Shown here: one piece after another, positions 31,321-41,639 of the stretch | Numbering within the stretch: the stretch's first letter is position 1 | How the letters are laid out: each line of letters begins with the position of its first letter | Assembly: GCA_002633025.1 (NCBI GenBank) | Contig: NMRB01001398.1 | Location: 124,548-188,547 of the forward strand | DNA length: 64,000 nt | Direction of reading: 5' to 3' | Origin: Notospermus geniculatus | Lineage: Eukaryota > Nemertea > Pilidiophora > Heteronemertea > Lineidae | Translations under genes and position numbers: made by a program | Notes under the pieces: generated by a model | Seen by the model: the letters and a program-made list of their open reading frames with translations, nothing else | Databases searched by the model: none | Told to the model about the DNA's origin: nothing

Positions 31321-31713
31321 ACGCCTTTGCATAGCTGCTGCCGAGTAATTATCAGCATGTGATAATGTACTCGGTAATCACAATTTTTTTGGTTTACCCT
31401 GTGTACATTACAATAAAATTGACAAGCACATCATGTACAATTCATCACCAGAACAAAATGCTTTGTGTAACTTCTCAGCCTTACAATACAACACGCATTC
31501 CGTCATAGGATACTTTTACTAATTGATGCTGCGTTCACGCTGTAGCTAAAGGATGCTCACGCTTTCTTTTGTTCAAAAGTATGAATGATTAAGCGTTGCC
31601 GAAATCACCTTTGCAACGAACGTAGCGGGGAACTTTTTGATAAGGGATCGTGTGGCGATGGGTGATAGTGGAAAAGTGCAGAAAGATGACGCTTGTAATG
31701 TATTGTATAATGG
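31321..31713. other. No gene seen
   Basis: Small palindrome CCGAGTAATTATCAGCATG/TGATAATGTACTCGG at about 31340. Otherwise nothing. Confidence 0.4.
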
Positions 31714-31942
31714 ATTTTTCCATCATTGCCGAAGCCATCGCATTATTGGCCCTGGTAAGTATGGAAGAGACCATCTCAAGCTGTTCATGTTCCTCACTTG
31801 GATGCAGTCTTTTACTTGTCCTTGAAATGGTACATTGCACAAGGCACCATGGCTTCTTGTCCCATGAGATGGACTGTCAGGGATGATTAATCCCACACGG
31901 CCCAGGCTGGATTCGAACCGCAACCAGGACCTGCCACTAGGA
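31714..31942 (-). mobile_element. SINE-A, near full length
   Basis: Tail TTTTTCCATCATTGCCGAAG, body CATCTCAAGCTGTTCATG, head GGCTGGATTCGAACC followed by CCAGGACCTGCCACT. The A-box side is truncated. Confidence 0.88.
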
Positions 31943-31959
31943 AACAAATGGCGCAGTCA

Positions 31960-32893
31960 TTAAGTGACACCGTTTTCGCGCCTCCAACAATGTGTGCCAA
32001 TACAGAAATGACTGAAGAATCGGTGCATGCAGTGCACCTGTCGCCAGGCTACTTAACTACAATGTAGTAGTGTGACCTCTCGCCAGGCTTTTCGTACACA
32101 ACAGTGTTAATTCTAGGATTTCAGAAGGGCAATGCCGCATGGGGCAAACTTTGTGAAAAGGGCACTTCAACCTAGAAAAGGGCACTTTTCATTCGCGACA
32201 TTTCTACTAACGGAATTTGAGAAGCTTGTCAGTTAAAAATGTCCCTATAACTCCAGTCAACAGCCAATTTAAGCCAGTTTCTAAGGTGGTATGACCAAAA
32301 GGGACCATGACAGAGGGTCTGGGGGGTAATAAAACCTAAAAAAAAATTTTTTTTTTTTTTTTTTTAGGGCAGGCATGGCGCCAAGGGGTTTTAAAAAGGG
32401 CACAGTGGCGCCCCCTTTTAGGGCATGGCGCGCCGCCACTCTAACACTGCCTAGAATTAACACTGCAAGGGTCTGGAAAAACACGGGTATTTTCTGTAAC
32501 CGTAGTTTATATTCGAATGGTCATGGTCATGGTCTTTATAGCCACGCGAGACCTCTGAATATGGCACAACCTGGCACAATTGCTTTAAGTGTTAAATTAC
32601 ATTTTGTAACTATGGGTGCCNGCCATTAAGTGATGTCGTTTTCGCACCTCCAACAATGTGTGCCAATACAGAAATGACCGAAGAGTCAGTGCATGCAGCG
32701 CACCAGTCGCCGGGCTACTTAACTGCAATGTAGTAGTGTGACCTCGCCGGGCTTTTCATACACCCGGGTCCAGGAAACACTGGTATTTTCAACAGGTTTA
32801 CCCGTAGCTATAGCCACGCAAGACCTCTGAATATGGCACAACCTGGCACAATCGCTTTAAGTGTTAAATTACATTTTGTAACTGGTGCCAGAG
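31960..32893. repeat. Diverged tandem duplication, first copy interrupted
   Basis: GCCTCCAACAATGTGTGCCA through TGGCACAACCTGGCACAAT and AAATTACATTTTGTAACT occurs twice (31960-32101 plus 32466-32620, and 32625-32893). The first copy contains the insertion at 32102-32465. The second acts as an empty site. Confidence 0.85.
32102..32465. mobile_element. CAGTGTTAATTCTAGG element (364 bp)
   Basis: Perfect 16-bp inverted ends CAGTGTTAATTCTAGG and CCTAGAATTAACACTG. CAA flanks both sides, and the uninterrupted duplicate lacks the element. The interior has a T21-type run and GGGCA-rich segments. Non-autonomous, superfamily undecided. Confidence 0.88.
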
Positions 32894-33143
32894 TTCACAC
32901 ATTCCTTTGTGATCAATATGAATACTCCATTGTACTGCATTCACTTTCAAAAACTATGATCACGCTTTTTGATATTTTGAAAATCAAAATTGTCGACAGG
33001 CTTTCAAACATGACAAGTTAATTGTTTAATAGTAACACAAGCAATCCAAGTTTCCGGGGCTTGGTGAAATGAATACCAGTCAAATACAGCAGAATGTACA
33101 TGCATATGCACACTTTGTTGTGTACGCGAAAAACTATATTACA

Positions 33144-33620
33144 TTTTTCCATCAGGACCAAAGCCACACTATGCCTCCAAAATATGAAACTGATTGACCA
33201 AGCGGTTCTCACATTATTGACCCGAATGCAAAATCCAAGATGGCCACCTGGCGGCCATATTGGAAGCTGAGCTGGAGCGCACCTAAAATTGACATGCTGC
33301 ACCCTCTGGCCCATATCACTATGCCTCTAAAATGTGAAGTGGATTGAGCAAACGGTTCTCAAGTTATGGAGAGGAATGCAAAATCAAAGATGGCCACCAG
33401 GCGGCCATAAAAAGGGAAGTAGGCAAAATGGGTTTAGGCGAAATAGGAAGTAGACAAAATAGGAAGTAGGCGAAATAGGAGTAGGTGAAATGGGTGTAGG
33501 CGAAATGGGCTGAGGTAAAATGGGTTTAGGCAAAATAGGCAATGGTACATAAAGGTACAACAAAGCTTACTGCCCATGCGACGGACTGAAGAGCCAGGGA
33601 AGTTCCTTACTTGGATGAGG
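33144..33620 (-). repeat. SINE-A scraps around a 90-bp duplicated block
   Basis: ATTTTTCCATCAGGACCAAA (SINE tail) and GCGACGGACTGAAGAGCCAG (SINE body) flank two copies of a block starting CACTATGCCTC and ending AAGATGGCCACC-GCGGCCAT (about 33168-33262 and 33317-33409). 33415-33540 is a tandem run of a 15-17 bp unit such as GTAGGCGAAATAGGAA. Confidence 0.75.
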
Positions 33621-34068
33621 ACGTAATTGCAACAGTACAGCGATACAGAGTGCAAAATAGAGGTGTGTTTCCAAAAAAGAGGTTCCCGATCAAGTTAAAA
33701 CAACTCAAAATTTGTTTGTAGGATTACTTAATACTTTGTCTATTCTTGGAAGACAACCAAAGTTCTTTCTGGGATCCACTATACTTTGTAAATAACAAAG
33801 GTGTTTTGTTATTTACCAAGAGCTAATTCAACCGACAATGAACACAGCTTGAAATGTTTAAGAGAAGAAAGTTAAAACCACAAGTAGCGAAAACAAATCA
33901 ATGGACGTCACTTCTTCTCGGTTGGTTGAAAGATACACCTGACACCTGCTCCTGCTGGTAAAATCTGCAGGTGAGCGTTCAGTCATAATGTACAGGATGT
34001 CCCAAAAGAAGTAGTGATATAGTGTTCATGTACATGTATTTGTCTTATGCATTAGCAACGAAGCCGAG
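33621..34068. other. No confident gene
   Basis: A strong donor (AATCTGCAG|GTGAGC, 33973) follows a short open segment after TTCTCGGTTGGTTGAAAG. No in-phase link to candidate gene B was found. Confidence 0.3.
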
Positions 34069-34496
34069 CATTGGTCCTGGTATGGACGAGGCCACCTCAA
34101 GTTACTCATGTTCCTCACTTGGATGGGGTCTTTTACTTGGCCTTGCAGAGGCACAAGGTACCATCGATGACTTACTGTCCCATGTGATGGACTTTGATGG
34201 CAACTGATGACTAATTTCAATGGCCCAGGTTGGAATCGAACCCGGGACCTAAACTTTAGGTATCATGAGATTTGAATTTTCCATCAGGGCTTAGTGAAAG
34301 ACTCATTTTCGATCAGGACCGCGACACCAAAGCATTATTGGCCCTGGTAAGTATGGAAGAGGCCGTAACAAGTTACTCATATTCCTCATTTGGATGGGGT
34401 CATTTTCTTGCCCTTGCGAAGACACAAGGCATCATGGCTAACCGTTCCATATGACAGACACGAAGAGCCAAGGATGATTAACCCATTTGGCCACCT
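34069..34496 (-). mobile_element. Two SINE-A copies
   Basis: 34069-34258: body GTTACTCATGTTCCTCACTT and head TGGAATCGAACCCGGGACCT. 34278-34496: tail, body TTGGATGGGGTCATTTTCTT and GAAGAGCCAAGGATGATTAA. Confidence 0.87.
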
Positions 34497-35019
34497 GGTG
34501 GCCAAGAGGAGGACCAAATTGAACCAACTTGGTGTCTAAGGTCATCTGACCTACAGGTGGAGTCAATCAAGTTTTAGGTCAATAGCCATGGCAGTTACAA
34601 AACGTGCCTTGGTAATGGACGATGGATGCCACACCACAGTAAGAGCTCACCAGGTGAGGCAAAAACCTGACAGAGCAACAAATCTGGTCCTGACAGTAAC
34701 GTGAGTACAGCGTGGCTTTATTTTGTTATCTAATTGAAAAATATCTTTTATCTTCGTTGATATATTTGAAAAGAAAAATAAATCAAGCATCCTAATTAAC
34801 TGATAAAATCACCGGCTCTGAAAATTTTTCGATCAACAAAAAAAGATAAATCTCCAGAAATTGTTTACTTATCAAGAGATAAAGCCAGGAAGAATTTGGA
34901 AGAATTTGTGAGTCATAAAACAGAAACTACTGTTCTTTAACCCTGCCAGTGCAAAGCCTGATTTACAGTCTGTCAAATATGAGATAAAGTAACGTACAAA
35001 ATGACAAAGAGTTACCTGA
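34497..35019. repeat. Unresolved repeat text and left end of a composite MITE
   Basis: 34497-34700 has AAGGTCATCTGACCTACAGG and AGTTTTAGGTCAATAGCCAT. 34934 begins CTTTAACCCTGCCAGTGC, resembling the TTTAACCC..CACTGCC end of the composite element at 60927. No gene is supported. Confidence 0.4.
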
Positions 35020-35092
35020 ACCCTGTCTTGTAGATATTCATTGAAAGCACTCACTGAATACTTTCCAATGAATACCTATATGACATAGTTCC
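35020..35092. mobile_element. 75-bp hairpin hp75, copy 1
   Basis: AGATATTCATTGAAAGCACT pairs with CTTTCCAATGAATACCTATA. It is near AACCCTGTC and GACATAG ends. Five related hairpins exist in the window. Confidence 0.8.
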
Positions 35093-35137
35093 CATACCAG
35101 TACACTTTAGAATCATTTTTACATTTTTTTTACTTTT

Positions 35138-35192
35138 ATACTAAGATTTTTATACTAAAACCTTCTATACTAAGACCTTTTATACTAAAAGG
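35138..35192. repeat. TATACTAA short tandem repeat
   Basis: Four imperfect units of about 15 bp, such as TATACTAAGATTTT and TATACTAAAACCTTC. Confidence 0.8.
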
Positions 35193-35206
35193 TGATAAGT
35201 AAATTT

Positions 35207-35397
35207 AAAGTGTCTCTGGACTTTGCAAATTTTCGACCCAACCAGGGTCTTCCTCAGGCACTTTCTAGTAGAGATCCCAGGAGTGAATGAGCTGGATCCT
35301 ACCGGGGTTAGCTTATTCACTTCTGTAATCTCAACTAGAAAGTGCCTGAGGAAGACCCTGGTTGGGGTTGAAAATTTGCAAAGTCCAGACATGACTT
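35207..35397. mobile_element. Fold-back Q, copy 4 (best palindrome)
   Basis: TCTGGACTTTGCAAATTTTC mirrors GAAAATTTGCAAAGTCCAGA. CCCAACCAGGGTCTTCCTCA and GGCACTTTCTAGT also mirror. A shared right flank (TTTTTTGTGCTCCATGTTGG) is also found after copy 5. Confidence 0.9.
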
Positions 35398-35562
35398 AAC
35401 TTTTACTATTAATTTTTGTTGTTTTTTGTGCTCCATGTTGGATATTTTTGCTAAAAGGGTTAAAAGTATGATTTCTATTGTTGTATGGCATGTGAACCCG
35501 GCCACCTGACTCCCTGCATCATGCGTCATTTCTCACATAAATAGAAGAGCTCTTCATTACAG

Positions 35563-35631
35563 CTTATACTCTGAAATGGCAACATTGCACAGTCTGTGAT
35601 GTTCAGCTACAGTTGTTTGAAGCTATGTGTG
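35563..35631 (+). CDS. Candidate gene B, exon 2
   Basis: Acceptor GAGCTCTTCATTACAG, donor TGTGTG|GTATAT, 69 bases. Two bases complete the codon from exon 1, and 22 codons follow, rich in Cys and Trp (TLKWQHCTVCDVQLQLFE). CxxC at HCTVC could be a metal site but no full motif is visible. The frame ends at a TAG shortly after the donor if unspliced. Confidence 0.27.
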
Positions 35632-35743
35632 GTATATGTACACCAAAACTGAACTGTTAGGTCACAGAGACCTGACTTTACCACTGGGATCTAGCTCCTC
35701 CAACATTATCATGTCAAAAGCGTCAGTGTCAGGACTTACAGTT

Positions 35744-36166
35744 CATTCCACTTCCCAGTGGCGCGAGGTTTATCAACAATAGCTCCGCAACGGCTGGGTC
35801 AAATCTGTCGAAACATACGTCAATCGACTTGTCTTTCTTGCCGGTATCTTTCTGCTATCTTCATTTTTCGCGTAAGGCCGACATAACGGATCCCTTTCTC
35901 AAAACCCATTTCATTTCGCCATGGTGTCCAGTGCAGTTTACACGTGCGCGATGCATTGCGTCATTTCAAAATGGCCGCCATTTCGGCCATCAACACAAAC
36001 TGTGATTTGTGAAGGAACTTTTTTCTGTCCCGTTTTGCGGGAAAATGACAGCGATGATGGCTGTAGCGGCAAAAAAGACAAATCGATTGATGTATGTTAT
36101 GTTAAATTCGACCCAGCCGTTGCGGAGCTATCGTTGATAAACCTCGCGCCACTCGGAACTGGAATG
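35744..36166. mobile_element. 423-bp TIR element in the intron of candidate gene B
   Basis: Inverted arms about 100 bp long: CCCAGTGGCGCGAGGTTTAT against ATAAACCTCGCGCCACTCGG, CGCAACGGCTGGGTC against GACCCAGCCGTTGCG. A 98-codon frame inside is a by-product of the arm. Confidence 0.88.
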
Positions 36167-36315
36167 GAGAGTAGATTCAAATGTATCAACAACCTGCTTA
36201 TTGGGCAGCCATGCTGACCATCACCAACAGGAGAAGCTGGTCCCCAGCAATGCCAGACCTCTGTGACCTTACAACTGCGGTTTTGTTGTTAGTTCATAAT
36301 AAACACCTCTTCAAG

Positions 36316-36407
36316 CCAAATTCTGGAACCTGAATGCAATTCAGTTGACACATCAATATAATTTGAAGAACAACACCTTGTTAGGGTCAGACGATCACGT
36401 TGCTCAG
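36316..36407 (+). CDS. Candidate gene B, exon 3
   Basis: Acceptor AACACCTCTTCAAG, donor GCTCAG|GTATGA. 92 bases continue exon 2 in phase and end on a codon boundary. The 30 codons read a polar peptide (KFWNLNAIQLTHQYNLKN, then NTLLGSDDHVAQ). The antisense strand is open over 75 codons as well, so the strand depends on the splice sites. Confidence 0.3.
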
Positions 36408-36862
36408 GTATGATATTCAAATTTTGGAAAAAATGTTCACCTTGGCCAAACAAAATGCCAGGTATTAGAAATATTTCATATTTGCCCTTTCCTTTCACAC
36501 CAAACAGATGTATCAACCCAACGAATGCAATAAGGAGACCTTAGAGAACATATCCCATGCATAATTGATCGAGTTCACCATCATTACCAGGATTATGACT
36601 TTTTAGGCACCTAATAAAGTCATGTGTTGATATATATGAGGATATTATGAGGTATATTAATTTCCTGTTCTTGTCATAATTATTAGATGAACGAAGATAT
36701 TCTGATTCATCAACATTATTTCGTTCTTTATTTCAAGAATTTCTGGTTTACCATTTTTAAAACTCTTTGAAAGCTCTACTGGAATGTTGTTCCAATTTTG
36801 CTACATCATTCTGCCAAGGGTGATTTTTTATAAAAGTTTTGGGGTGCAGATGTCAGTAAGGG
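36408..36862. other. No gene seen
   Basis: AT-rich, presumed intron. Confidence 0.35.
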
Positions 36863-37121
36863 GCAGTGTTCTAGTCAGAATATTTCCAAACAGGGTGGGA
36901 CGACTGCATTTTCCTATGATTTTAAGGCCCTGGATTTTCAAACAGGGTGGGAGTGAAATTCATACAGGGTGGTGTAATAGAAAATGCACTGCAAGTTACA
37001 TTTTTAAACAGGGTGGTAACAATTTAAACAGGGTGGTAAAAATTTAAACAGGGTGGTAAAATGACCTCTGAATTTTGAAGAGGGCGATACCGCCCTAATT
37101 AAAATGCCTGGTGAGAACACT
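36863..37121. mobile_element. CAGTGTTCT element with AACAGGGTGG repeats
   Basis: Ends CAGTGTTCTAGTCAG and CTGGTGAGAACACTG are imperfect inverted repeats. The interior holds six or more copies of AAACAGGGTGG. Confidence 0.75.
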
Positions 37122-37127
37122 GAGAGG

Positions 37128-37535
37128 CGCCTTAATAGCCTAGTGGTTATCATGTCCGCTCTGCAAGTGACAGGTCCCAGTTTCGAATTCTGGGCCATGG
37201 GGGATTAATCATCCTAGGCTCTTCACATCCATTGCATGGAACATTAAGGCATGGTGCGCCACGACCAGTCACTGAGGAATCTTGATCCACGTGGTTGTTG
37301 CAACCACTCAAAAAGCTACAGGACAAGGGTTTGAATCCCAGGCCACATGGGATTAATCATCCCTTGCTATCGCATCCGTCACATAAGCCGTGGTGCCTTG
37401 TACTTAGTGCCTTTGCAAGGGCAAGTAAAAGACCCCATCCAAGTGAGGAACATGAGTAGCTTGAGATGGCCTCTTCCGTACTTACAAGCGGCAATAATGC
37501 TTTGGCTTCAGTCTAATGGAAAAATCTAATCTAAG
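37128..37535 (+). mobile_element. Two SINE-A copies
   Basis: 37128-37260 is head plus 5' body (AATAGCCTAGTGGTTATCAT, CCATGGGGGATTAATCATCC). 37325-37535 is a longer copy (AGTGAGGAACATGAGTAGCT) whose tail AATGGAAAAATCTAATCTAA leads into the acceptor of candidate exon 4. Confidence 0.88.
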
Positions 37536-37553
37536 CAATTTGAGTCTACATAG

Positions 37554-37708
37554 ATGAAAACTGAGACTCAAGTGGTACAGCGATTCCTGGTCTGCAGCTT
37601 TGCTTTAATCAATGGAACGGCCGTCGATTCAAAAACTGAATTTAGAAACGTTTCTAAAAAAATATCACCCAAAACAAACATCCTTGGATATCAAATAGTC
37701 ATGGAGCG
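37554..37708 (+). CDS. Candidate gene B, exon 4
   Basis: Acceptor TTTGAGTCTACATAG with a good branch-like CTAAT/CTAAG just upstream, donor GAGCG|GTAAAT. It starts on a codon boundary as exon 3 requires, with 51 codons open (MKTETQVVQRFLVCSFALIN, then VDSKTEFRNVSKKISPKTNI). This is the longest and most protein-like segment of gene B. The upstream SINE supplies part of the intron end, so this could be a case of a SINE shaping a splice site. Confidence 0.35.
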
Positions 37709-37893
37709 GTAAATATACCTGCTAACACTTTGATTAAATTGCTTAAATGGTAATTAAACAAGATGGTTTATTTTGATATGGTAGAAATCCCATGCTATGA
37801 TTCGATTCGCTGAAGAAGGCATGCGTGTTGTTCTAACGATCAAAGGAAATCATAAGAAATCATCGCCAGGTGATGCTTGCCAAGTTTTGTCAG

Positions 37894-38050
37894 ACAGTTG
37901 TTCAGCCAGACGATTAATGTTGTTGAATGCATGAGGTGTGGTGAAAAGTACGGAAGCCCAGTTGGCCTGCATAAATTTATAATTAGTCACAGGAGCTGTT
38001 TCCAAGATATATTGTATGCACTGTGTCATTTAATTTGCAGTCAGGAGTGA
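37894..38050 (+). CDS. Candidate gene B, terminal exon with C2H2-like finger
   Basis: Acceptor GCCAAGTTTTGTCAG. One base completes the CGx codon of exon 4, then 51 codons run to TGA at 38048. It contains CMRCGEKYGSPVGLHKFIIS followed by H, i.e. C-x2-C-x10-H-x5-H, a C2H2-like zinc finger with a finger loop two residues short of the classic 12. An ATTAAA at 38249 could be the poly(A) signal. Internal GT sites (ATGAG|GTGTGG) could instead splice the finger away. Confidence 0.3.
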
Positions 38051-38180
38051 ACTTCTTCATCAGGAAGTAACAACCAATCATATTCGATGTAACAAGAATA
38101 TGATTAACCAATCATATTCAATGTAACACACATGTATAGCGCTGTGTCATTCATACTGCAGTCAGGCGTGAAATTCAGCG
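38012..38180. repeat. Local direct repeat
   Basis: CACTGTGTCATTTAATTTGCAG-TCAGG at 38019 and the related GCTGTGTCATTCATACTGCAG-TCAGG at 38142, plus CCAATCATATTCRATGTAAC twice. Both copies contain an acceptor-like TGCAG|TCAGG. Confidence 0.75.
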
Positions 38181-38757
38181 ACCTAACGAATCCTCAGTTT
38201 GACTATCAGATCTGCAGCCTACGCAGACTGGTTCCCCATCCTTTCATCATTAAAGTCTAGGGATGGAGGATGGTACCAGTCAGATTAGAAGCCACTTGTC
38301 ACTGAGTTCACTCACAAATTGAATACTGCCACCACTGCTTCACTTCACAGAAGCAAAAATATTCATTTGGTCATATAAACATAGACTAGTAAATGCTTTA
38401 CTTGAATTTTGCAATACAAATGCAGTACGCTACGCTGTACAAATCTGAAGTAAAAGCATTTGCTAGCTTTTATTCATAGCACCCATTGTTTCATGTACTT
38501 CAAGTAATTTTTTTTGTTCGTAACTTCTTTCTTTGAAATTGAGATAAACTAACAGGGGATTACTGTAACAATTCAGCATCAGTCATCAGATAACTCAAAA
38601 TTAAGAAAACACCGAAGGCGACGTTTGCTAAAAGCCCCATAATGAACAACGGATCGGTGCAGCCGGAGGGCATTTTGAAGCCATAAGATTTTCCATTATA
38701 ATTATTGATAAAAATTTCAATTTTGCTTTGCTCGGCGCAGGCAGTGATTCTAACATA
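38181..38757. other. No confident gene
   Basis: Acceptor-like CTGCTTCACTTCACAG at 38350 is followed by an open frame (IFIWSYKHRLVNALLEFC) of about 31 codons. Unplaced. Confidence 0.3.
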
Positions 38758-38882
38758 AAGCTGCGTTTACCAGACATCCGGAATGCGGTATACGGGATGC
38801 GGAAGCAATATGTTGTACGCGAAAATGCACAGCATATACAGGTTCTGCATTCCACATTCCGGGTGTCCGGTAAACGCAGCTT
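38758..38882. mobile_element. MITE K, copy 2
   Basis: AGCTGCGTTTACCAGACATC and GGTGTCCGGTAAACGCAGCT are inverted. Centre GGAATGCGGTATACGGGATG. Confidence 0.87.
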
Positions 38883-38940
38883 AACTTCAACAAAATGCGA
38901 AGTTGACGGTGCAATGGCATTTGTGAGCGAACCTGCTCTC

Positions 38941-39228
38941 GAATGGTAAAAGGCAGTGTTTAGACGTTTGCAGTGGGAGTGCTGTTGATTGAAGTAATCC
39001 CTCTCCTGTACACTGCAGTGTGGTCAGTTGTGCAGGATGGGCTGTTACTTCAGTTCCCCATACCCCCACTTGTCACACATGGAGATAGGCCAACTTCTTT
39101 CTGCTACTGCAGTATCTCAAGTCGTGATCAGTGGGAAATGGTTGATTGAAGAAATGGCTAGTGAAGTTGGTAGTAGCTGTTACTTTAAATGACCACCCCC
39201 CACTGATCACGCATGCCTTTTACCATTG
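38941..39228. mobile_element. Possible TIR element with internal duplication
   Basis: AATGGTAAAAGGCA and TGCCTTTTACCATT mark inverted ends. Two diverged internal units carry GTTGATTGAAG, GCTGTTACTT and CCCCCACT. Confidence 0.5.
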
Positions 39229-39278
39229 GAGTGCAGAATGGACAGATGGTGGCTTTTGAAAACCCAGAGAAAAAATTT

Positions 39279-39393
39279 CAAATTTAATTTTAAATTTAAT
39301 TTAATTTTTTTTCATTTCAAAATTTTTAAAAACTTTCAAATTTAATTTCAAATTTAATTTAATTTTTTTTCATTTCAAAATTTTTAAAAACTT
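39279..39393. repeat. 58-bp AT-rich tandem duplication
   Basis: Two nearly identical units with TTTAATTTAATTTTTTTTCA and AAAATTTTTAAAAACTT. Confidence 0.9.
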
Positions 39394-39435
39394 ACCTTTT
39401 TGACCCCGAGCCCTTTTCTCGATATATTTTTTTAG

Positions 39436-39518
39436 CAAAAACAGTTGACTTACCCATACACGAGTTTATCCCGTCAGATATCCAGATAATCCTTAATCTG
39501 CTAATCCAGTTTGAATAA
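39436..39518 (+). CDS. Isolated exon-like ORF end
   Basis: A very good acceptor (GATATATTTTTTTAG) opens a frame of 26 codons closed by TAA, reading DLPIHEFIPSDIQIILNLLI. An AATAAA overlaps the stop. It could be a terminal exon of an unidentified + strand gene or chance. Confidence 0.17.
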
Positions 39519-40365
39519 AGTTGCTGATATCCAGAATCCCAAATCCTCACAGAAACTGCTTCATGTAGTCCAAACACAATCCAGACATTTTCAACAATTT
39601 TTGTCAATGTATGTAGTCTCGACGAAATTTTCTGCAATGCGTCCTGACCGCACTATGACTGCTCGCTAAATATAATCCTGTGTTTATGGCAAGACTACGA
39701 CAGGCCAATATCACCCCTCTATATGACCAGCAAACCGTAAAGTCATGATATAATCGTGAACGACTTTTTTTCAAATTGAGATGTATCCATTCCAAAAATA
39801 CCGGAACGATAGTACTTACTTCCTTATTGCCTTGACGTGAGTTCAAAAATCTGTTTTTTTAGTCCATACTTCTAGCATATAAGAATATATCTGGTAATAT
39901 CGTAGCCAAATACGCATTCAATACATTTTTCTATGCGATAGTCATTTGTTATACGCGATCTTTGGTGTATGTATCAAATTGGTATGTGGCCAGAAATTCA
40001 CAATGAAATCTATCCATACTCAAATATATCTCGTTTCATAAATCACTCGGCTGTTCACCACCGTATAACTCGTACACGATTTCTCTATTCAAGCGATTGA
40101 GAGTTCCGACTAGGTGTTTGTGCAGTTTGTAAAGATTTGCTCAACGGTAGCGTTTAGGGAAAGTGTACCCAATCTCCCCGCTATTGTAGTTCGGGAATAT
40201 CGAGGTCAATTGTGATCTGTTGACAATGGAATGTGGCACTCATTCGATATTAACATTTATTTCATTCACTGTAACTTGAATAGAACAACAATTTAGATTA
40301 TATGATGGTTAAATACACAACAATTTATCAAATTGAGGGCATCGTACTTTAACTGACAGACAGGG
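39519..40365. other. No gene seen
   Basis: Antisense frames of about 80 codons (39392-39846) overlap and were not recognised. Confidence 0.35.
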
Positions 40366-40612
40366 TGACTTTCTTTGACGGCAGAGGTTTTCACTGGACA
40401 CGCCGGTTTTCTCCTGCATTACAGTGCAATACAGGGCGGCTCCATAAAAATGCAACCGCAGGTTTGTCCACTCAACTGGCACCCACATAATCGGTACGGT
40501 TGGATGGAGAATCTTCTTAGAAGCAAAATGAGACCAAGATTGTCTGATTCAGTTCAGTTGTTTTGATTCTAGTTGAGTGGAAGTATGCAGTTCATTGCGT
40601 TTTTTTGGGCCA
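40366..40612. mobile_element. Possible element with CAGGGTG ends
   Basis: ACAGGGTGACTTTC at the left and TTTTTTTGGGCCACCCTGTA at the right resemble the ACAGGGTGGCCCAAAA termini of Tc1/mariner-type and related elements. The left end is degenerate. Confidence 0.45.
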
Positions 40613-41089
40613 CCCTGTATACCTTTCTCTTCCTCGAGTTTTAAAGAGGACGACTCTCATGACAGAAGAGATAGTTACTTTCACCTCCATATTCCTCATC
40701 ATTAGAAATCACCCGAGCAAAAAAAGCTAATGCAACGATTCTTTCACGCCAATAAAACATTCTAAATGGCGTAGCAGTGACTCCCATCCCATTAGCAGAA
40801 AAAAACTTAATAGAGCAATAAAATAAACAAGAAGATCCTTATTTTGGTTAGAAGTAACTACGCACAGAACCAGCCAAGGAGAAAATATCGGCGGTAATGA
40901 TCGTGATTCTAGCTCTCTAGAATTCCTATCAATCTTAGATCTCCACGATTCAGGTGGAAAAACGATGCAACTATGGTGAGGTAATGATGGGGCTTCGATT
41001 ATCATGAACCAGGTAAATATTTTGGGTTGGGGCCTCTAGGTGGGTAAAATGGTGTTAACAACTCAATGATAGTAAATATAAGTTGTCTC
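40613..41089. other. No confident gene
   Basis: A 92-codon minus frame (40727-41005) has a hydrophobic stretch DLLVYFIALLSFFLLMGW but no other support. Confidence 0.3.
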
Positions 41090-41305
41090 CAAATTTTGCA
41101 AATTTTTGAGCCCAACCGGGGTCTTCCTCAGGCACTTTCTTGTTAAGATCCCAGAACTTCTGGGATCTCTACTAGAAAGTGCCAACCAGGGTCTTCCTTA
41201 GGCACGTTTTCGTTGAGATCCCACAATTTCTGGGATCTCAATGAGAAAGCTGGTGCCCAAGGAAGACCCTGGTTGGGTCAAAAATTTGCAAAATTCGGAG
41301 ATGAC
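41090..41305. mobile_element. Fold-back Q, copy 5 (rearranged)
   Basis: Contains two left-type arms (GGGGTCTTCCTCAGGCACTT, CAGGGTCTTCCTTAGGCACG) and one right arm (GGAAGACCCTGGTTGGGTCA), with two small GATCCCA/TGGGATC hairpins. Confidence 0.85.
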
Positions 41306-41389
41306 TTACATTTACTCTCATTTTTGTGTGTTGTTTTTTGTGCTCTATGTTGGATACCTTAACAACTCAATGGGTGTTTCTGTGTTGAT

Positions 41390-41535
41390 GATAATTCAAT
41401 GAATTTGGATGCAATCTGAGTGAATTTGATTTGATTTGTTTTGATTTTGATTCATTTTCAATTGATCAAATTCAATTTGACACAATTCGATTCTTTTCAT
41501 TTTAAATTGATTCAATTCATTTCAATTCAATTGTA
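41390..41535. repeat. Low-complexity TTTGATT/CAATTCA tract
   Basis: Repeats of TTGATTTGATTTG and TTCAATTCAATT. Simple sequence. Confidence 0.8.
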
Positions 41536-41639
41536 ATACACATACATATGTCTAGGATGGAGTTTGGAGAAATTTATACTAGGGTTTAGGGGTTTGGATC
41601 TCAGCAGAGGCAAGGGAATACAGAAGGCCCTTTACCTCA

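Noticed and set aside
35921-36217. 98-codon ORF
   Set aside because: Most of it is the arm and interior of the 423-bp inverted-repeat element.
36289-36516. 75-codon minus-strand ORF as a gene
   Set aside because: It is antisense to candidate exon 3 and lacks splice support. Kept only as a caution that the strand of gene B is inferred.
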